64,000 nt of DNA from Platerodrilus igneus (lineage: Eukaryota > Arthropoda > Insecta > Coleoptera > Lycidae), in NCBI GenBank assembly GCA_036346225.1, contig JARFIW010001088.1, positions 3,257,001-3,321,000 of the forward strand, read 5' to 3'. The notes under the pieces were generated by a model. The model saw nothing but the letters and a program-made list of their open reading frames with translations, was not told the origin of the DNA and did no database searches. Positions 12,367 to 23,960 of the stretch are shown in pieces; within the stretch, counting starts at the first letter, position 1; each line of letters opens with the position of its first letter. Both the position numbers and the translations under genes were made by a program.

Positions 12367-14899
12367 GAACTTTAGATTTTCTAATGGACAAGCACATGTA
12401 AAAGTGTTCGTACGAAAGTAGCCTACCTACTAATGTAATGTGATAGGACGTTATGTCTGCCGTCCAGATATAATTTTACTTGGAACCACATCTTCTCCTG
12501 AAGATGTCCTTACCAAAGAGGGTAAAAAGTCGATTTCTTTAAATTTTTTAATACAACACGGTTCAAACTCAGTACACGTATTATTAATCATTAATTTAAG
12601 TTGAGATTCAGGTGGCGATTATAGAAGTATGGTATTGAAGCATGTTATATAATATTAAAAACGAAGTACAAAAATAATTAGGAAGCGAAACGGATTATTT
12701 CAACTTAAGAATACTCCTCATTTATTTGCCCCATGACCGTCTTACACATACAACTTTACATTAACAGCTTCACACCTGTTACATATTTATATTCATAAGT
12801 GCCTTTACAGGTAATGATTGACAGGAAAAGGGTGTCAATTTAGCACCACTTACCCTGCCACTACGAAAAATTTTCATGAAGACATACACGAGGTGCCCAA
12901 AGGCATTGCAACTTACGAATCGTAACTGAAATCTTAGTATTCAGAATGATCGATTATAAATACTAACCATAAATCGACTTTAATGGTATGGCATGGAATG
13001 TTCTACTCGACATTTCGTTCATATGTTATATGACCCGATGTTATGCAAATACGAAATCAGATACATATATACGAAACAATTTGTTTAAGAAATAGAACTT
13101 CGCTTCAGGCGAAATGTGCAAACTAACATCTTGTTTTTGTCCTAGATTTTGAAATAAACATTATTTCGACTTCGAAGTGTACGTTACGACATATTTATAT
13201 TAGATACCGGTAGCTAATCATAATATACGGCCTGTAAAGGATAAAGAGCGTTTAGAAAAATAAATTACTTACGATATGCTTCAGAGCGAAACCAAACGAA
13301 ACAACTTCCATTACCTGCAACAAAATTTAAATTAGAAATGACAATAAAGCAGCACAAAAGTATATTATTGGCGTCATGGATAATTCAAGTTCAAAGATCG
13401 TGATTACCGATGAAATAAACCTACGCCGAAGACTATGCCCTGAAGGCTTCAAATCAAAGCGTGGGTCTTCAGACTATGTCACCTGTTGCTGACCTCCCAT
13501 GTAAAAGAACAAGGCGTATTGGGTATTCTTTGTGATGTTCTTGTCTAAAATTACATGTCTACAAAGGAAACAATCTTAATTTAACTTAATTTGCAATTTA
13601 TTTAATTTGATAGTTGTGTTGGTATTTGAATTCCGTTTGAGCTGATTGATTGATTATTAGAAAGCGTACAAGCTTCAGGCGACGTGTATAATTACAAAAG
13701 TTGATTACCATGTCAAAAAGTGCATGCTGTTTCAACAGAATGCTACTGAAAGTAAATTATTTTAATATAGCATCCATGTTGTGATTAAACTTATTTTTAT
13801 TTTGTTTTATTTATTTATTTTCCTAACATAATATTAGCATACTGTCTCGGGGTTACATCATGCCTCAATTTCATTGAAATGGTGTAAAAGTGTATCGTAA
13901 TTATTTTAATTTTTTTCAGGATTACAGCACTTCAAGCTTCGTTAGACTGTCTACAGTGCCAGACTCTAAATTGCAAACTCCCGCGTGCATCTGTGCAGCA
14001 TGAATTTTATCATTTCTACTGTTTAGCGGTATCATTTTCTTAGGACATCTATCCTGTTTTCTTCTATTGTCTTGTGGCTGTTCTATATTCTTCTTTTAAA
14101 TCTTTTCTGTATTGGAAACTTTAGTTGCGACAGTATCTTCTAATTTTTCTCATCTGTGACTCATGGAGAGATTGTTGTTATGCTTTCTTTCTGTCGGTCT
14201 ACAAACAGTTTCACTTTATTTGTTTTGCGTTAAGACATCCCGATATATCGTTGATTCAACGATCTCAAGACCACTTAACCTATTATGTATGATAATCTTT
14301 CAAAATCGTACAGCCATTAGGTTACCGTTGATGTTTTCATTCCGATGGACGTTAATGAATGCAATACAATACAATACAAGAATATGGTCGTGGAAATTAT
14401 AGGTTAAAAAAGGTATATAGGTCTAGATAATAAATTTTTAACAACTGTGTATATAGGAAATAGGAACAATTTATTTACGTGCCAAATTAATCAGTTTAGA
14501 TAGTGAAAACGGATGGTTATTAAGATATTTTTGTATTTCTAAATTGGTATCTTAAAATTGCATAACGAGTAGAAGCTTTAAGGTACATGAAAACGCAAGG
14601 ATACGCATAATTAGTTGTAATATTTTAAATCAAGCGCTTTTGATAAGAAACGTGGTTTTGAGTATAGAAAATCGATAATTTAAACGCATATTTCCATTTA
14701 AATAAACGAAACGTTCGTTATACAATCCTAGGAAGTGCTAAAACTCGGAATTATTATTTTAAACGGACAATTTGCTTCAAAGAAACACCTGTTAGTAAAT
14801 GTCAAGTTCAAAGAACTGAAATATACGTTGGGACAAAATTCTATAGAATTGTTTGTAACGGTCGGTGCGACAAGCTGGTAAAATAACAAATGCTTTGAA
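12367..14899. other. Stretch without a recognised feature
   Basis: About 2.5 kb of AT-rich sequence. I saw no transposase, reverse-transcriptase or SINE motif and no strong repeat. A plus open frame at 14163-14402 has a hydrophobic start but no other support. Confidence 0.4.
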
Positions 14900-16445
14900 G
14901 ACTAAGTGAAATAAAATATCTATAATGTAAAACAGAGAGAGAACACGTATAATAAAACGTTGGTTAATATACTCGTCTAAAATACTCAGTAGATTTGGAG
15001 GCCAACCACAATATCGATTTTCTGTAGCTTGAGAGGGGTTCTAAAAGAGACAATAAATACGGGTGAAACGAAGAAAGGTAGCTAGTGGGTTGAATGTTAA
15101 AATGGGGGAAAGCAAGATAATTGGTCGAAGGCTAGAAGTTTTGAGAAGCTCGCGTCGGTAGATGTGGTTAAGCGAACTTCATGGGAAAAGCAGGGTAAAC
15201 TTGGAATTTTTCAGACGTTGAAGTCCGTTACGAACTTCAATTTGCGGAATCGGTTGTGGAAAATAAGTTTTTCGATGAAAAGAGGGTTCATGAGAGGCAT
15301 TAAAAAGCGAAATACACGGGGAGAAGTATTAAAGCTCTCTTAGATCTTATATCTATTACGTGCTCTTACGTTGTATTGATTGTCGTTGAAGTAGCATACA
15401 ACATCCTATTTAAACGTGTGTAAAAACTGCTAGTAACGTACCGGAAATGTATTAAAAGTGTAATTTGCACAAGTGGGTGCTGGCTTACAAAAGGTGCTGC
15501 TACTACACGATACAATCTAATGATAGGATGGTACTTGAGTAAGCGAATCGAAATGTTAGAAACAAGTATGCGTGAAGTGTAGTGAGTATGGAAGGTTAAG
15601 CTTGGTCGAGGCAATTGTCCAGGTAGAAATACTAAAGGGGGTTGCGGAGATTTGGATAGCTAGTGGACATGAGTTGGATCCAGCTATAATCACGAAGTGT
15701 ATGGACGCAACGACGAAGATTTTGGTACACATCTTTAGAGGTAACGAAGGACGAAGCTTACTCCAGGTAAAGAAAATTAATTTCTTGCTTTTGCTTGAAC
15801 ATTTGTGCTAGTATTTTGTGCTTGAGCGTTTTGACTTATTTAGGGGTGTATTTTATTAACATAAAACCTCATTTAAAAAAGTATATGTACAGGACAATTG
15901 ATATTGATTATTTAAAAAGGTTTATTAATGATATAAAAATTATGTTGTAAGGAGTAAACGGGCCTTTAGCTTTATTTTAACCAAAAATGCGATATGTAAA
16001 AGCATTTAGAGTAACTGGGTTATACTGAGCTTAAAATAGACCAGAATAAAAATCAATTTAGGGTTGCACGACGGGCCCATCTACTCGTCTGAAATAAAAT
16101 TGTTGGAATATATTAAAAATCATGACATTTTAAAAGATTTAAAGATTGAGATGGTAACAGTTTTTATCAAACTGTATATACAAATGTGTAAATATTTTCT
16201 TACTAATGGAAACTTATTAATATGTGTAAATAAAAAGGTTGTATGTCTTATTGCATTATTTGAGTGGTAATTTCATTTGACTGTGTTTGTGAGAAAGGAA
16301 TGAACTTAGGATGGTAGGTATTCAAGAAGAAGCAGATTTCGTGTAGGTGTGCAGAAATAAGGAGCGTTCAAGGTAAGATTTTTGATTAATTTTATTTTAG
16401 AAAATTTTATGACGGCCAACGACATTGGGACTCCTGTTCTAGAGA
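14900..16445 (+). repeat. LTR-like unit H (plus), left limit uncertain
   Basis: A plus-strand member of the LTR-like family. It shares with the minus-strand unit at 29.7-31.7 kb a box containing TATACTGAGCTT..ATAGACC, later AGGGTTG and GCCCATCTACT (here 16020-16090). It also has the splice-donor-like CTCCAGGTAA (15761-15770) found at the equivalent place in other units, and an AAAGCTCTCT stretch after a possible TATA region. It ends with the primer-site-like TATGACGGCC-AACGACATTGGG (near 16408), inside a long palindrome. The left border is a guess from the length of related units. Confidence 0.45.
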
Positions 16446-16570
16446 TATATATAGCTGTGAATCTCTAGAACAGGAGTCCCAATGTCGTTGGGCCGTCATA
16501 AAATTTTCTGAAATAAAATTAATCAAAAAAAAATCTTACAATACCTTTGGAACGCCTCCTTATTTCTGCA
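16351..16570. repeat. Long palindrome joining the ends of two LTR-like units
   Basis: The left arm 16351-16445 is closely matched by the reverse complement of 16462-16570, around a 16-base loop. Both arms contain TTTTATGACGGCC and CATTGGGACTCCTGTTCT. The centre-proximal 30 bases on each side (...GGAGTCCC...TCTAGAGA) are perfectly complementary. Because TATGACG..CCAACG..GGG is the primer-site end of the neighbouring units, this looks like a tail-to-tail junction of unit H with an inverted partial copy. Confidence 0.9.
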
Positions 16571-16588
16571 CCTTTGATCAATATGTTT

Positions 16589-16662
16589 TAAAATATTGGT
16601 TTGGCAGAATTTCAAAAATTAGATTAATCAAATTTTTGACATTCTGCCAAACCAATATTTTA
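16589..16662. repeat. Second adjacent inverted repeat
   Basis: The arms 16589-16620 and 16630-16662 contain AATATTGGTTTGGCAGAAT and its reverse complement around a 9-base AT-rich loop. It lies 19 bases from the larger palindrome and shares no sequence with it. Confidence 0.85.
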
Positions 16663-16860
16663 CTTTTTCTATATTACGAAAATTTTTACCATTTTAAAAA
16701 GGCTATTTTAAATATATAATGTATACATAATAATTTCATGTTCAATCATATTTATAACCAACCTCATTTTAAACCTGTGATCAAGCATAAAATATATGCG
16801 AAAATTTAGGTATTAAATAAGAGTAGTTATTTCCAGAAGACCTATAACTCATAAACTATC

Positions 16861-16862
<2 letters not shown>

Positions 16863-16901
<39 letters not shown>
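16863..16901. repeat. (TA)n at the border of LTR-like unit A
   Basis: A pure TA dinucleotide run. The 100 bases to its left (TGTGATCAAGC.., ATATATGCGAAAATT) match those left of the (TA)n at 22190, so both units share sequence on this side too. Confidence 0.95.
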
Positions 16902-16903
<2 letters not shown>

Positions 16904-19265
16904 CTCTGAGTTACTCCCTGGAAACCATTGAGCCCCAGCGTTGGGCCGTCATAATTCTTGCGAATCTGCGTGTAGAAATTGAGTCCCACAAATTGCGTGC
17001 CATAATTCTTTGTAGGTTATCTGGATGGAACGCCCTTAAAAATTTGTGTTGTCACAAATACCTACCACCTAGACTTGCAATTCATATCACCCTATAATAA
17101 TACCCTCTGAAGATGCTTTCCAATTCGGACGCCAAAACCTCCAGCTTCCTCAGGTAGATTTGCCACGGCTGCTCACTTGTCCTCTGAAAATTTTACCCTA
17201 CTATTTAATAAATAAAAGTTGACCTCCAAAAGTACATCACGATTTATTTCAACATCAAGTTGCTATTCAAAATTTTCAGTTTTTACATTCCTCATACAAG
17301 TTGAATATTTAACACATATTATCAATTTTAAAAGAAGTAATTTTAAATAAAATAATTTAGAAAATTTTTTAATTACATCAATAATTAACCAAAAGTAACT
17401 GGGCTTCTCCCCAAACTTTACTTTAAACCCCTAGATCTAATACGAGCTCATAGTAAAACCTTTCTTTGCCTATGTGCTAACTACAGAACGGAAATTATCA
17501 AAAACTCTTTTACTTTGTACAAAAAGCCAATATTACATCTTAATTTTGTACCACCATATAGTACATAAATAAATTTTCATATACTCCTTTCCCAAGGTAA
17601 ATCGTCAAATAAAATGTCCTTACAATACAATAAAATACACCAACAATCACCAACTTGTCATAATCACCCACAAAATCACAATAAGCAAAAGTTTTACAAA
17701 GGTTGAATTACCTGGATTGTAGCACCATCAGCTCTCTACGTGGAAACCATCTCCAACATAGTCATCCCACTCGACTGCACGTTCAAAAATTTCTTTAGGT
17801 GGCCTGTCACCATCCGGTACTGCGCGTTTCTACCTAGATTTCTCCGTTGCTAATGCACGGTACTTCCATGCTATCGTACATCTACTACTGGTCCATCCAT
17901 ATACTTGACTTGTACTCATGGTACAACAAGCGCCTTCAACCACAAGTAGTAAAAATTCTACTTACTTTGCTTTCAGCTTCGATTATTAAGAGGATTTTAT
18001 ATACTTCACAATAGCCATCTACCTTTGCACCAACTTGCGTATATTAAATTTTAATAGAATCTAAACTCACTTATTTACATTTACACTTGTATGTATATTG
18101 GTTGAAGATCGAAAGGAATACAGAACCTATGCTACCTCCTGTGGGTTTATTTAGCCTCCAAAACTGCCTCCTTGAATCTATTCTCACCACCCCTATAACA
18201 AACTTTCTTAGTAACGTTTTCAAAACGTCCACCAGTTCCAGAAACCCATGCACAATAGGTAAAATTCTCAACCGTTTCCAAACCCTTGGAAAATCTTGGA
18301 ATTTTTAGTTACAAACAATCGTTTTACGAAGAAACCCTCATTAAAATTTGTAACGGCTATCACTTTGCGTGAAATTTCCGGATAACTGTCCACTCTAGCC
18401 TCCAAAACACGCCTCTAATGCACGCGTATATCTGTCATTTTCCTCTAACCTGCATTTAAAATCTTCCATCTCTTGTATTTTCCCTTTCTTAATTTTCAAC
18501 ATTCGTTGTGCCTTTCTCTTATCTTAGTCTAATCCGTATGCTATATCTCGTTGTTTCTATCCCCCTATTCATAAGCTCTGTTCACCTAACCGATCGATAC
18601 TATCGTCTATCTTGCTCTTATTCACCTAATCTAACAATCGTACTCTGTTTACAACTCTCTACTGGATTTCTGACTTCCTTTCCAACCAAGATATTCCGAA
18701 AACACATCGCGTCTCTGTCGCCTATTTGCCTTTAAAGTTCCTTGTCCAACAGACGTTTCAAAGTCAACGATAACTAACCATATGTTATCTCCCCTTCTTT
18801 GCTACCTCATGTAAAATACCACCTTTCTCTTTATATAATCGATCTGTTTTCGTACGTAACGTGCAATATTTTATCTAACATAGACCTGTGTTTGATTTTT
18901 CACGGTCTTTTACCAGGAATCCTAATACTTCTTGACAAGCTTTAAACTCGCTACAAAGAACGTGCTTGCTATGCTAAACCTTTCTAAAAATATTATACAT
19001 GTTCCCTCTTTATTTTACATTAAGTTACACAAACAAATAAATCACGCTTTTAATCTGCGTTACTAAATAAATACACACTCTTCCATTATCGATTTTTATG
19101 CTATAAAATAAAAGCTTTCGTATTAACAAATTTACACACTATTTCATTTCAACATCTTAACTACGCTTTACGGAATTACATTACGCTTTTTACGAAATTA
19201 CGTGTCCTACCTAATTATAATTAATATTTACAGTGAATTTTACAACTACATACAATTAACCCTAA
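16902..19265 (-). repeat. LTR-like unit A (minus)
   Basis: In minus orientation it starts near 19265, where the plus strand reads ATTAACCCTAATATTT, resembling the heads of other units. A TATA-like ATATAAAATCC lies near 18000, followed by AATCCAGGTAATTC (donor-like, near 17720) and TGAGCTCGTATTAGATC (near 17440). It ends with the primer-site-like GACGGCCCAACGCTGGGGCT (16951-16931) next to (TA)n. A second degenerate copy of that motif lies at 16978-17003. No coding frame is convincing. The layout of TATA box, roughly 1 kb and then a primer site matches the 5' LTR of the gypsy element at 33.6 kb. Confidence 0.5.
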
Positions 19266-19289
19266 TATTTAATGTAAATTGTTAAATTC

Positions 19290-20950
19290 TTATCCTATCT
19301 TTCGGAAAAACGTCTTAAACTCTACTTGACTATGTAATTGACTAATGTAACAATTAAGTAATTTAATGTAGAAATTTTAGGTTTAATTTTATTTTAGTTT
19401 CAGCTTTGCACTTATTTGCAGGGAGGTTACAATATTTAGGGAGTAGAGTCAATAAATGTTAAGCGACTATCAAACAGGTCAATTGATTTGTGTACAAGAT
19501 GAGAATGCAGCTTTTATTTTAGAATAAATGGCGTACCATAGTTAAAAAGCTTTCTCATTTTAATTTCATTAGATTAATAAATTACGGGTATAATGTTGAT
19601 GAAGTAAAAACATTTCAATATTATTTAGCATAAGATAGCATTTAAAAATACGAGCAACAAGAGATAGAAAAGAAAATCAATAAACGAAAACTCGACGGTT
19701 ACAACAAGCACGTTCTAGGTAACGATTATTTACATGTATGGGGCGCGTGTTGTCAACAACCTCATCAGAAAATCAATATTTTCTAAGCATGCAAATAGAC
19801 GTTAAGGCAGGCACGGATCGATAGGAAAACAGACAGACTAGTTATACCATATAAAGGAGTGAGCTGCAAATGTCAGACACACGAACGAGGACGGTTTTAA
19901 AGCTATAAGCAAGATAAAGGTGGAAGATGTTTGTACAAGATATCGATTTTAAATAGGGAGAGAAAGTAAGAAATGTTATTGGACGTTACAGGTAGAAGGG
20001 GACGCGTGACTGTCTAAGATTTAGAGTGGGTACATATCGAAGTGGGATTTGTATAACGAAGCGTGAAAGAGAAAATGGTTGTATAGGAATTGATTGTCAG
20101 TTGAGGACCAGCCGTTACACGGGTAGAAACGATTTTCGTGGTATTTTGTAGAGTACGTGCTTGAAATTTCCGGGACGGTGAAGACCGTTGATGTTTGTTG
20201 GGAAAATTATGCAGAATTTTGTGTCGGTTAGGAGTTTGTGTTTTGAGGAGTGTGCTAACGGTTACGGTGATACCAAGAAAGCTTGCTTACGTGTGGTGGA
20301 AACTTAAACAACAGGGGAGGTGTTTGTGGTCTATATAACCAGCTGAAGGGGGTGAGAAGCTCTCTCTTCTTTTCTTCGCTTGTCAATGACGTGAATTCTA
20401 ATAATAGTAAATATTATTCAGTGCTTTTCAAAAGTTGTTATTACACACAATTGGGTGTGCTGTAGCACTTGTTTTTTGAAAGATCTATACAAATAATAGC
20501 GAAGCGTCCGTAAGTCATGTAAGTACAGACTACAATTATTTTGGTTGTTGGGAATTGCAAGGCGTCCCAAGGTGGATTTGCAATAGTGAATGCATCGAGG
20601 AGTGATTTGCGGTTGGTACATGAAATAGTATAGAAGTAGAGGAAGACTGGATGCACTATCATTGGTTAGCTGGTGAGATTTGAATAACTGCGTGCTGACT
20701 GGAATGGTGTGACTCAACTTGACTCAACTAAGGCTTTGGAAACAAAAGATAAAATAATGTCATTCAATTCGATAATCAAAAAAAAATTTCTAAGTTTTCT
20801 TTCACTGCTATTTTTCTATCAACTAAAATAAATGAACTAAACCTTACTTATAACTATATAATAATTGGATTGCAATCTGTGCTATCCATTAAATAAGAGT
20901 GCTTAGGAGTTTTACAAATAAACCGCCCTGACTTACTACAGAAGTGCATG
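19290..20950 (+). repeat. LTR-like unit G (plus), low confidence
   Basis: A TATA-like CTATATAACC (20331) is followed by GTGAGAAGCTCTCTC, resembling the sequence after the TATA box in units H and F. Its head would abut the head of unit A near 19265-19290. I could not find a clear primer-site end; the right part runs into a Penelope fragment. The limits are approximate. Confidence 0.3.
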
Positions 20951-21053
20951 GTCTACTCAGCAGAGGATGTATTACGCGTCTGAAGGTAATGATCTACAAG
21001 AGGTTTAAGCACATTATAAAACCAAAGATACTAAAAACCAATAGCTATCCCCA

Positions 21054-21600
21054 AACATTAATTAAAAAACTGTTATTCAATCAAAGCGATTTACACAAAT
21101 AATAACAAAACTGTTAATCAAAACATAATATATGGACCTTTAGCATACACACAAAAACTAACAACAAAAATAGTTAACATTTTTAAGAATATAAATATAA
21201 ACATATCCAGAAAAAACATTATTACCATAACAAATTTTTACTCAAATATCGAAGTTAATACCATAACATTTTTAAAAAAAAATTTAATATATGACATAAC
21301 TTGTTTAGATTGTGATCAAACGTTACAAGGCCTAAAGCAACGTATCGCGCAACATAAAAGCGACATTCGTGTAAAACCACAAGCCTTTGCTTTAACAAAC
21401 CACACCTTAAAAGACAAACGTAGATTATATTTTGAAAACCCAAAGTTTTACCAATTGAATCTAACAAAACAAAAATATTTTTAGAAATGTGTTTCATAAA
21501 ACAAAATTTCGAAAAAATAAACAACAAATAACATAAGAAACCTTAGCTCAATATACTCATATCTTATAAATTATATACCTAAACCCTATTACAGTCACAA
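21054..21600 (+). pseudogene. Penelope-like retroelement, 3' end with GIY-YIG-type endonuclease remnant
   Basis: The plus-strand frame reads KIVNIFKNININISRKN, then LIYDITCLDCDQTLQGLKQR, then IAQHKSDIRVKP, ALTNHTLK and YFENPKF, and after stops NIRNLSSIYSYLINYIPK. The LxC..C, RIxxHKSDIR and ALxxHxL order is that of the linker and GIY-YIG endonuclease region of Penelope-like elements. The GIY-YIG catalytic start itself (YIG) is degraded to TLQG. It is 5'-truncated, with no reverse transcriptase domain, and has several stops. A (CA)n run follows at 21655-21700. Confidence 0.7.
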
Positions 21601-21654
21601 GTAATTAAATAAAAATATATATATTTTTCTTAAATACACACGCATACACACACA

Positions 21655-21660
21655 CTCACA

Positions 21661-21700
<40 letters not shown>
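21655..21700. repeat. (CA)n microsatellite
   Basis: A run of CA dinucleotides directly downstream of the Penelope-like 3' fragment. Confidence 0.95.
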
Positions 21701-21701
<1 letters not shown>

Positions 21702-22186
21702 CCACACTGCAGATACATACAACCACATACAGTAACTATGCAACAACACATACATAATATATTAATAAATTTAAAACAAATAAACATTAATCTGTTAAGT
21801 TAACAAAAACAAACTTTCTTTATACATAGTTTTATGTTTTATGATTTATATACCAATTTACAAGTTAGTTATTTTAAATACTCCTTGTATGTTTGTTGAG
21901 GTTTGTTTTGTATTTATTCTAATCTTCTGTGCGTGGTTTAATTCCCAAAGAAGATTACTTAATTCACTTTGTTAACCACATTTAACCTCGTTGTAAGTAT
22001 TTTGCATACTACAATTATGTTTAGTTTCTACAAGTGTTGTATTTTACCATAATTGTGCCTGTGATCAAACATTGAAAATATATGCGAAAATTAATGACAT
22101 GAAGAAGAGTTTACTTATTTACCAGCACACCTGTAACCTGATAACTAAATCATTTACATTTCAAGAAGGTCGTCACCATATCAAAT

Positions 22187-22189
<3 letters not shown>

Positions 22190-22224
<35 letters not shown>
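22190..22224. repeat. (TA)n at the tail of LTR-like unit D
   Basis: A TA run followed on the right by TTGCTGTGATATAAT. This is the terminal motif that recurs, in direct or inverted form, at other unit borders. Confidence 0.95.
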
Positions 22225-22226
<2 letters not shown>

Positions 22227-23059
22227 CTGTGATATAATCTTTACTATTTTAAGCCTCAATGTTGGGCGTCATTTTAATTGCTATGAAGTTAAATTTTATT
22301 GCTATGCTATTCCTTTTATTGCTGTGTTATTTGCCCCACGATTGGGTATGCCATTTTTACTGTGATATTTCAGATCGAGTCCCTACGATAGGTTTTTATT
22401 GCTATGAGATTCGCCTTTTGATATGAAATATTATTTTAGAATTTTACCATGACTAGCTTACTGAATAAATCTTATTGAATTCAAATACAGCAATTCTAGA
22501 ACACACAATATAATAATTGATATTATGTACAATACTCAAAATTTTCCTTTTTATACAAAATATCTACATTTACTAGATTTATGCTTTTCTGAAAGCCAGC
22601 AAAAACATCTTCGAACGTTCCAAGATACCTTCCCTTGTTTTCATATTTTTAAGTGACCTTTTTGATGACTTACAAATATACACTGTATAGCAAATATTAA
22701 ATTGGAAACAGTCTTTCAATAATAAACTGTATTAAAAATTGCTAACCTGGAATGGTTTCCGGAGTTCCATCCTAGTCTATGATCTGCATCCCCTTGCTGT
22801 GTCCGCTTTACGCTTTTTATTTTTTGGTATTTTATGTTTGCGTTAAGACATCAACTTACCCTATAGTAGGGGATAAAGAATACTACTATAGTAAGCCTGC
22901 TTATCGTAAAAGGCGATTAAAAGGCGCAGCAAGGGGCAGCAGCCTTGCTGGCTAAAAGATATTGGAGGAGGGTCGGTTGGTCTCGGGCGATCCTCAATAA
23001 TTTACAAGCTTGTTGGGGGTTGGCCGTGACGGATACGGCTTTTTGCTAAAATCTTTAAA

Positions 23060-23960
23060 AACTGCGTTGTGGAAAGATATGGGAGCCTACCACAATATTT
23101 CCCAGGTGTGCGTGGCCTAAAACACGAATTACATATGATGGAGAGCCCACAAGTAAAATTCTTATCCGGAGGTAAAATACTCCCTCATTCGGATCTCCGG
23201 GAGGGGGTACTTGGGGCTCGTCATCGTAAGAATATAAAACAACAGTTCGATTTAGTGATAGGGACTTGGAATGTAAGGTCATTACTCAGAGTAGATAAGT
23301 TAACGAATTTATTAGTCGAAATGAGAAAGGAAAAGCTGGACATTTTAGGTATTAGTGAGGTGAGATGGCCAGATAGTAATGACTTTTGGAAAGATAATTA
23401 TAGAATAATTACAACTTCTTCAACTAATGGACAGGCAGGCGTAGGAATAGTGTTAGGTAAAAGATTAGGGCATAAAGTTAAAGAGTACTTACAATTTAGT
23501 GATAGAATAATTATGGTTAGATTGAGTACAAAACCCACAGACACTGTTTTGGTACAGGTTTACATGCCAACAACTCAGTACGAGGATGAGGAAGTAGAAA
23601 AGGTATACGAGGATATAAATAGTATAGTGAGAAAAGTAAAAGGAGATGAGAATTTAATAGTTATGGGCGATTTTAATGCGTCAGTGGGAGAAGGTAGTGA
23701 GGGAAAAATGGTAGGAAAATTTGGGTATGGCAGACGAAATGATAGAGGAGAAAGATTAGTTGAGTTTTGCCAGGAACATAGATTAGTAACTGTAAACACC
23801 CTATTCGAACAACATATTAGGAGAAGATATACCTGGAAAGCGCCAGGGATAGGGCTAGATACCAAATAGATTATATTTTAGTTAAACAAAGATTTAGAAA
23901 CCAAGTTAAAACTGTCGTAGTTATCCAGGGGCTGACATAGATAGCGATCATAACTTAGTT
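23060..23960 (+). pseudogene. RTE apurinic/apyrimidinic endonuclease domain
   Basis: The plus frame contains GTWNVRSL (the start of the endonuclease fold), DILGISEVRWP, then VQVYMPTT, VMGDFNASVG (catalytic D and N) and RRRYTWKAPG. This is the order of the APE-like nuclease that nicks target DNA in RTE and other non-LTR elements. The frame opens near 23069 without a clear LINE start. A stop at 23867 follows a one-base shift just after APG; the alternative frame continues with the usual YQIDYIL. The domain is otherwise well preserved, so the insertion is fairly recent. Confidence 0.88.

Noticed and set aside
20418..20717. Overlapping minus open frames as a small gene
   Set aside because: No family motifs. 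They lie in a likely LTR-like unit downstream of a TATA box on the other strand.
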